Shown piece by piece: positions 59,440-64,000 of a stretch of DNA of 64,000 nucleotides (within the stretch, counting starts at the first letter, position 1; every line of letters starts with the position of its first letter). The notes under the pieces are model-generated. The model saw only the letters and a list, made by a program, of their open reading frames with translations, made no database searches and was not told where the DNA came from. This DNA comes from Megaleporinus macrocephalus (Eukaryota; Chordata; Actinopteri; Characiformes; Anostomidae). The DNA lies in NCBI GenBank assembly GCA_021613375.1, contig CM038721.1:6905986-6969985 (forward strand). The letters run 5' to 3'. The position numbers and the translations under genes are program-made.

Positions 59440-60360
59440 CTGTTGTTTAACATCTACCAGGAATTATTCAGTATCTACTATGATTTATTCAACTACTATG
59501 AAATATTTAGTAATAATGGAAACATTCAGTCAATAGTAACTGCCATGAATTATTCATTATCAGCTAAATCATTTAATTCAATTGTGAATTATTTGGTATC
59601 ATTGCCATGATATTCAGTATCTACTATACATTATTCAGTACCTACCGAAAATGATTCAGTATCTACTATAAATGATTTTGCACCTCTTAGGATGATTCAC
59701 TGCCTACTACACATTATTCAGCACCTACAAAAATGATTCAGTATCTACTGTAAATTATTCAGTACCTACTAAAAATTATTCAGTGTCTCCTATAAATGAT
59801 TCAGTACATACTAAATTGGTTCATTATCTACTATACATGATTCAGTACTTACTAAAAATGATTCAGTATCTCCTATAAATGATTCAGTATATACTGCAAT
59901 GGTTCAGTATCTACTATACATGATTCAGTGCTTACTAAAAATGATTATCTGTTATAAATTATTCAGTACCTACTAAAAATGATTCAGTATCTCCTATAAA
60001 TGATTCAGTACCTTCTAAAATAGTTCAGTATCTACTATACATGACTCAATACATACTAAAATGGTTCAGTATCCACTATACATGATTCAGTACCTACTAA
60101 GATGATTCAGTATCTACTATAAATGATTTACTATATCTACTATAAATGATTCAGTACCTACTAAAATTGGTTCAGTATCTACTATAAATGATTTGGTACC
60201 TACTAGGATGATTCAGTATCTACTATAAATTATTTCATACTTACTAAAAATGGTTCATTATCTACTATAAATTATTCCCTGGCTATAAAAATCGATCAAG
60301 TCTCCACTAAATTGTTCAGTACCTAATAAAATGGTTCAGTATCTACTATAAATTAGAATT
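59440..60360. repeat. 21-bp AT-rich satellite, second 3' block
   Basis: Units alternate ATTCAGTACCTACTAAAAATG and ATTCAGTATCTACTATAAATG, giving a loose 42-bp dimer pattern. It runs up to the LINE fragment at 60.4 kb. Confidence 0.8.
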
Positions 60361-60448
60361 TTATTCAGCAGAATTATCTATATAAAACTATTGTTACACT
60401 GTGTAGAACTGCTCACAGAAGCTCAGAGTTTAAAGTGAGTTTAAGACG

Positions 60449-60625
60449 GTGTGTAAAACAAATACTATGATATACTATGATCTCCTCACCAGCTTCTATA
60501 GATGCACTATAGAGAGCATCCTAACGGGCTGCATCACTGTCTGGTACGGCAGCTGCACTGCCTGCGACCGCAAGGCCCTAAAAGGAGTGGTGAGGACAGC
60601 AGATCACATCATAGGCAACCTTACA
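60449..60625 (+). pseudogene. LINE reverse-transcriptase fragment
   Basis: Reads FYRCTIESILTGCITVWYG, RKALKGVVRTADHIIG: the C-terminal part of L2/Rex-type fish LINE enzymes. It then loses frame through a small deletion where the 48-bp array begins. Confidence 0.78.
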
Positions 60626-63045
60626 GGACATCTACCAGTCTGAGGAACTAACTACCAGCCTTACAGGACATCTACCAGTCCCGCTGCCTGAGGAACAAAC
60701 TATCAACCTTACAGGACATCTATCAGTCCCGCTGCCTGAAGAACAAACTACCAGCCTTACAGGATATCTACCAGTCCTGCTGCCTGAGGAACAAACTAGC
60801 AGCCTTACAGGACATCTATCAGTCCCGCTGTCTGAGGAACAAACTACCAGCCTTACAGGACATCTATCAGTCCCGCTGTCTGAGGAACAAACTACCAGCC
60901 TTACAGGACATTTATCAGTCCCGCTGCCTGAGGAACAAACTACCAGCCTTACAGGACATCTACCAGTCCCGCCGCCTGAGGAACAAACTACCAGCCTTAC
61001 AGGACATCTACCAGTCCCGCTGCCTGAGGAACAAACTACCAGCCTTACAGGACATCTACCAGTCCTGCCGCCTGAGGAACAAACTACCAGCCTTACAGGA
61101 CATCTACCAGTCCCGCTGCCTGAGGGACAAACTACCAGCCATACAGGACATCTACCAGTCCCGCTGTCTGAGGAACAAACTACCAGCCTTACAGGACATC
61201 TAACAGTCCCGCTGTCTGAGGAACAAACTACCAGCCTTACAGGACATCTACCAGTCCCGCTGCCTGAGGAACAAACTACCAGCCTTACAGGACATCTATC
61301 AGTCCCGCTGTCTGAGGAACAAACTACCAGCCTTACAGGACATCTACCAGTCCTGCTGTCTGAGGAACAAACTACCAGCCTTACAGGACATCTACCAGTC
61401 CCGCTGCCTGAGGAACAAACTACCAGCCTTACAGGACATCTACCAGTCCCGCTGTCTGAGGAACAAACTACCAGCCTTACAGGACATCTACCAGTCCTGC
61501 TGTCTGAGGAACAAACTACCAGCCTTACAGGATATCTACCAGTCCCGCTGCCTGAGGAACAAACTACCAGCCTTACAGGACATCTAACAGTCCCGCTGTC
61601 TGAGGAACAAACTACCAGCCTTACAGGACATCTACCAGTCCCGCTGTCTGAGGAACAAACTACCAGCCTTACAGGACATCTAACAGTCCCGCTGTCTGAG
61701 GAACAAACTACCAGCCTTACAGGACATCTACCAGTCCCGCTGCCTAAGGAACAAACTACCAGCCTTACAGGACATCTATCAGTCCCGCTGTCTGAGGAAC
61801 AAACTACCAGCCTTACAGGATATCTACCAGTCCCGCTGCCTGAGGAACAAACTACCAGCCTTACAGGACATCTACCAGTCCCGCTGCCTGAGGAACAAAC
61901 TACCAGCCTTACAGGACATCTACCAGTCCCGCTGTCTGAGGAACAAACTACCAGCCTTACAGGACATCTACCAGTCCTGCTGTCTGAGGGACAAACTACC
62001 AGCCTTACAGGATATCTACCAGTCCCGCTGCCTGAGGAACAAACTACCAGCCTTACAGGACATCTACCAGTCCTGCTGCCTGAGGGACAAACTACCAGCC
62101 TTACAGTACATCTACCAGTCCCGCTGCCTGAGGAACAAACTACCAGCCTTACAGTACATCTACCAGTCCCGCTGCCTGAGGAACAAACTACCAGCCTTAC
62201 AGTACATCTATCAGTCCCGCTGCCTGAGGAACAAACTACCAGCCTTACAGTACATCTACCAGTCCCGCTGCCTGAGGAACAAACTACCAGCCTTACAGTA
62301 CATCTATCAGTCCCGCTGCCTGAGGAACAAACTACCAGCCTTACAGGACATCTACCAGTCCCGCTGCCTGAGGGACAAACTACCAGCCATACAGGACATC
62401 TACCAGTCCCGCTGTCTGAGGAACAAACTACCAGCCTTACAGGACATCTACCAGTCCTGCTGTCTGAGGAACAAACTACCAGCCTTACAGGACATCTACC
62501 AGTCCCGCTGCCTAAGGAACAAACTACCAGCCTTACAGGACATCTATCAGTCCCGCTGTCTGAGGAACAAACTACCAGCCTTACAGGACATCTACCAGTC
62601 CCGCTGCCTGAGGAACAAACTACCAGCCTTACAGGACATCTACCAGTCCCGCTGTCTGAGGAACAAACTACCAGCCTTACAGGACATCTACCAGTCCTGC
62701 TGTCTGAGGGACAAACTACCAGCCTTACAGGATATCTACCAGTCCCGCTGCCTGAGGAACAAACTACCAGCCTTACAGGACATCTACCAGTCCTGCTGCC
62801 TGAGGGACAAACTACCAGCCTTACAGTACATCTACCAGTCCCGCTGCCTGAGGAACAAACTACCAGCCTTACAGTACATCTATCAGTCCCGCTGCCTGAG
62901 GAACAAACTACCAGCCTTACAGTACATCTATCAGTCCCGCTGCCTGAGGAACAAACTACCAGCCTTACAGTACATCTACCAGTCCCGCTGCCTGAGGAAC
63001 AAACTACCAGCCTTACAGGACATCTACCAGTCCCGCTGCCTGAAG
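60618..63045 (+). repeat. 48-bp minisatellite, about 50 units, from LINE coding sequence
   Basis: Each unit encodes LPALQDIYQSRCLRNK in one frame, a segment normally present once in the LINE enzyme (LPALQDIYQSRC). Variants include CTAACAG (stop), TGAGGGACAAA and TTACAGTACATC. Blocks recur at 720 bp (15 units), for example near 61.97 and 62.69 kb. Confidence 0.93.
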
Positions 63046-63180
63046 ATATGAAGTTTTATATATAAAATACTGCCCTGCTGTAGAGTTATATCTGAGCCTC
63101 ACCCCAAGCATTTCAATGCATGGTATGTCCTGACATGATGTGCAAATGACAAATAAACTTGAAACTTGATAAAAGTCAGA
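63046..63180 (+). mobile_element. LINE 3' end
   Basis: After the array come CATTTCAATGCATGGTATG, then ATGTGCAAATGACAAATAAA and CTTGAAACTTGA, a typical fish LINE tail with an AATAAA. Together with 60449-60625 it shows the array sits inside one LINE copy. Confidence 0.7.
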
Positions 63181-64000
63181 CTCAACAATTATACAGTATT
63201 TGTCATTTATTTATGCAATATACAGTATGTAATATATTCATTTACATCTATAAAACACTTTCTGTATAAATTATACTAAGAAGAGCAAAAAGAACAAAAA
63301 CAAAAAGACAAAAAGTCATCTGTTCCCCCTCTCCTCTCCTCACTGAGCACTGTAGTGACACACACTGGGAGAAAAGTAAAACTGCTGGAAAGACACAGGA
63401 CACAGAACGTGTAAAGAGAAGGAGGGCGGGGGGTCAGTAGTGTTTGGTAGTGAACAGTCCACCATTGTGTAAAGTTCATTCAAGCTAAAACCGCCTGAGC
63501 ACCAGAGCAGTATATAAGAGATTTCACATTAACGGCTGTGTCGTTACAGCTCGTCCCGTTTGACCAAAGCTGCGGTGATAAAATAACAAGCGTGAAACGT
63601 TGAAGAAATAGAGCCCAACCCGCATCTGCTGCATCTGCTGCATCAGCAGCGTGTAGTCATTTACCGCAGACAGTGATTTCAGCATGTAACTCACATATAA
63701 CTCACTTACAATAGAAGCTACTGGGCAGTTGCTGAATCCCACAAGTAAATATTTAAAATACATATTGATATATAAATAAGGAAGGACGGAATTTTCAGTC
63801 ACCGGAATATTTTTGATCAAATTTGACACTTTTGGTTTTGTTAAAAAACAACAACAAACAAAACAATATTAAATGTGATTAAAAATAGTTACAAATCATT
63901 TGATGTTTTAACTTATAAAAGTAAGAATCCTGGATGCCATAAAACTTAAGAGTTTATTTAACTTATACTACTACGTTAACAGAACAGTACACATTATACA
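63181..64000. other. No gene recognised at the right edge
   Basis: AT-rich sequence; short minus-strand frames at 63276-63479 and 63524-63829 show no recognisable domain. Confidence 0.4.

Noticed and set aside
60618..63045. CRISPR-like regular array
   Set aside because: Units are directly adjacent with no spacers, and the sequence is LINE-derived in a vertebrate genome.

Overview
The window is vertebrate nuclear DNA, almost certainly from a ray-finned (teleost) fish. It holds three split protein-coding genes with GT-AG introns, and it is dense in fish-type transposon relics, microsatellites and very long minisatellites. The style of the dispersed repeats suggests an otophysan (for example a characiform), but that is a guess. 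No bacterial, phage, CRISPR or RNA-gene feature was found.

Gene 1 (+, 9329-27410) is a complete 11-exon B-type nuclear lamin of 589 residues: head with a mitotic Ser-Pro site, central rod, nuclear localisation signal, lamin tail domain and a C-terminal CAVM prenylation box on its own last exon. Most exon lengths equal those I recall for vertebrate lamin genes. Its rod looks most like the LIII type (lmnl3). Gene 2 (-, 39165-28847) is a complete 4-exon membrane RING-CH ubiquitin ligase of 244 residues, MARCHF3-like, ending in the PDZ-type tail ETVV. The lamin and MARCH genes converge, with stop codons 1.4 kb apart, as I recall for human LMNB1 and MARCHF3. Gene 3 (+, 53081-56320) is a two-exon delta-family connexin of 390 residues, nearest to GJD4 in its first extracellular loop, with an internally duplicated cytoplasmic loop.

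Most of the rest is repeat. From left to right: a TA-flanked MITE (0.16-0.76 kb); a LINE 3' end followed by a 58-bp minisatellite (3.5-4.2 kb); a 3.8-kb array built wholly from telomere-like hexamers (4.5-8.3 kb); the lamin gene, with two 20-bp arrays grown from the tRNA-like head of a dispersed element in introns 7 and 10; a 36-bp minisatellite inside a transposon-like element (29.4-30.5 kb) and an inverted second copy (42.1-44.6 kb); a Tc1-like relic and a long-TIR MITE inside a MARCH intron; 7 kb of nearly pure pyrimidine repeat in two blocks (45.1-52.2 kb) around a 300-bp complex island; the connexin gene, set in a degenerate 21-bp satellite (54-60.4 kb); and a LINE reverse-transcriptase fragment whose 16-codon segment has become an array of about 50 copies (60.6-63.05 kb).

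The long open frames of several hundred to over a thousand codons in the arrays follow from repeat periods divisible by three and are not genes. The clearest unexplained pattern is that at least four separate minisatellites appear to have grown from pieces of transposable elements. The other points of note are the connexin loop duplication with its unusual intron and the lamin-MARCH pairing.
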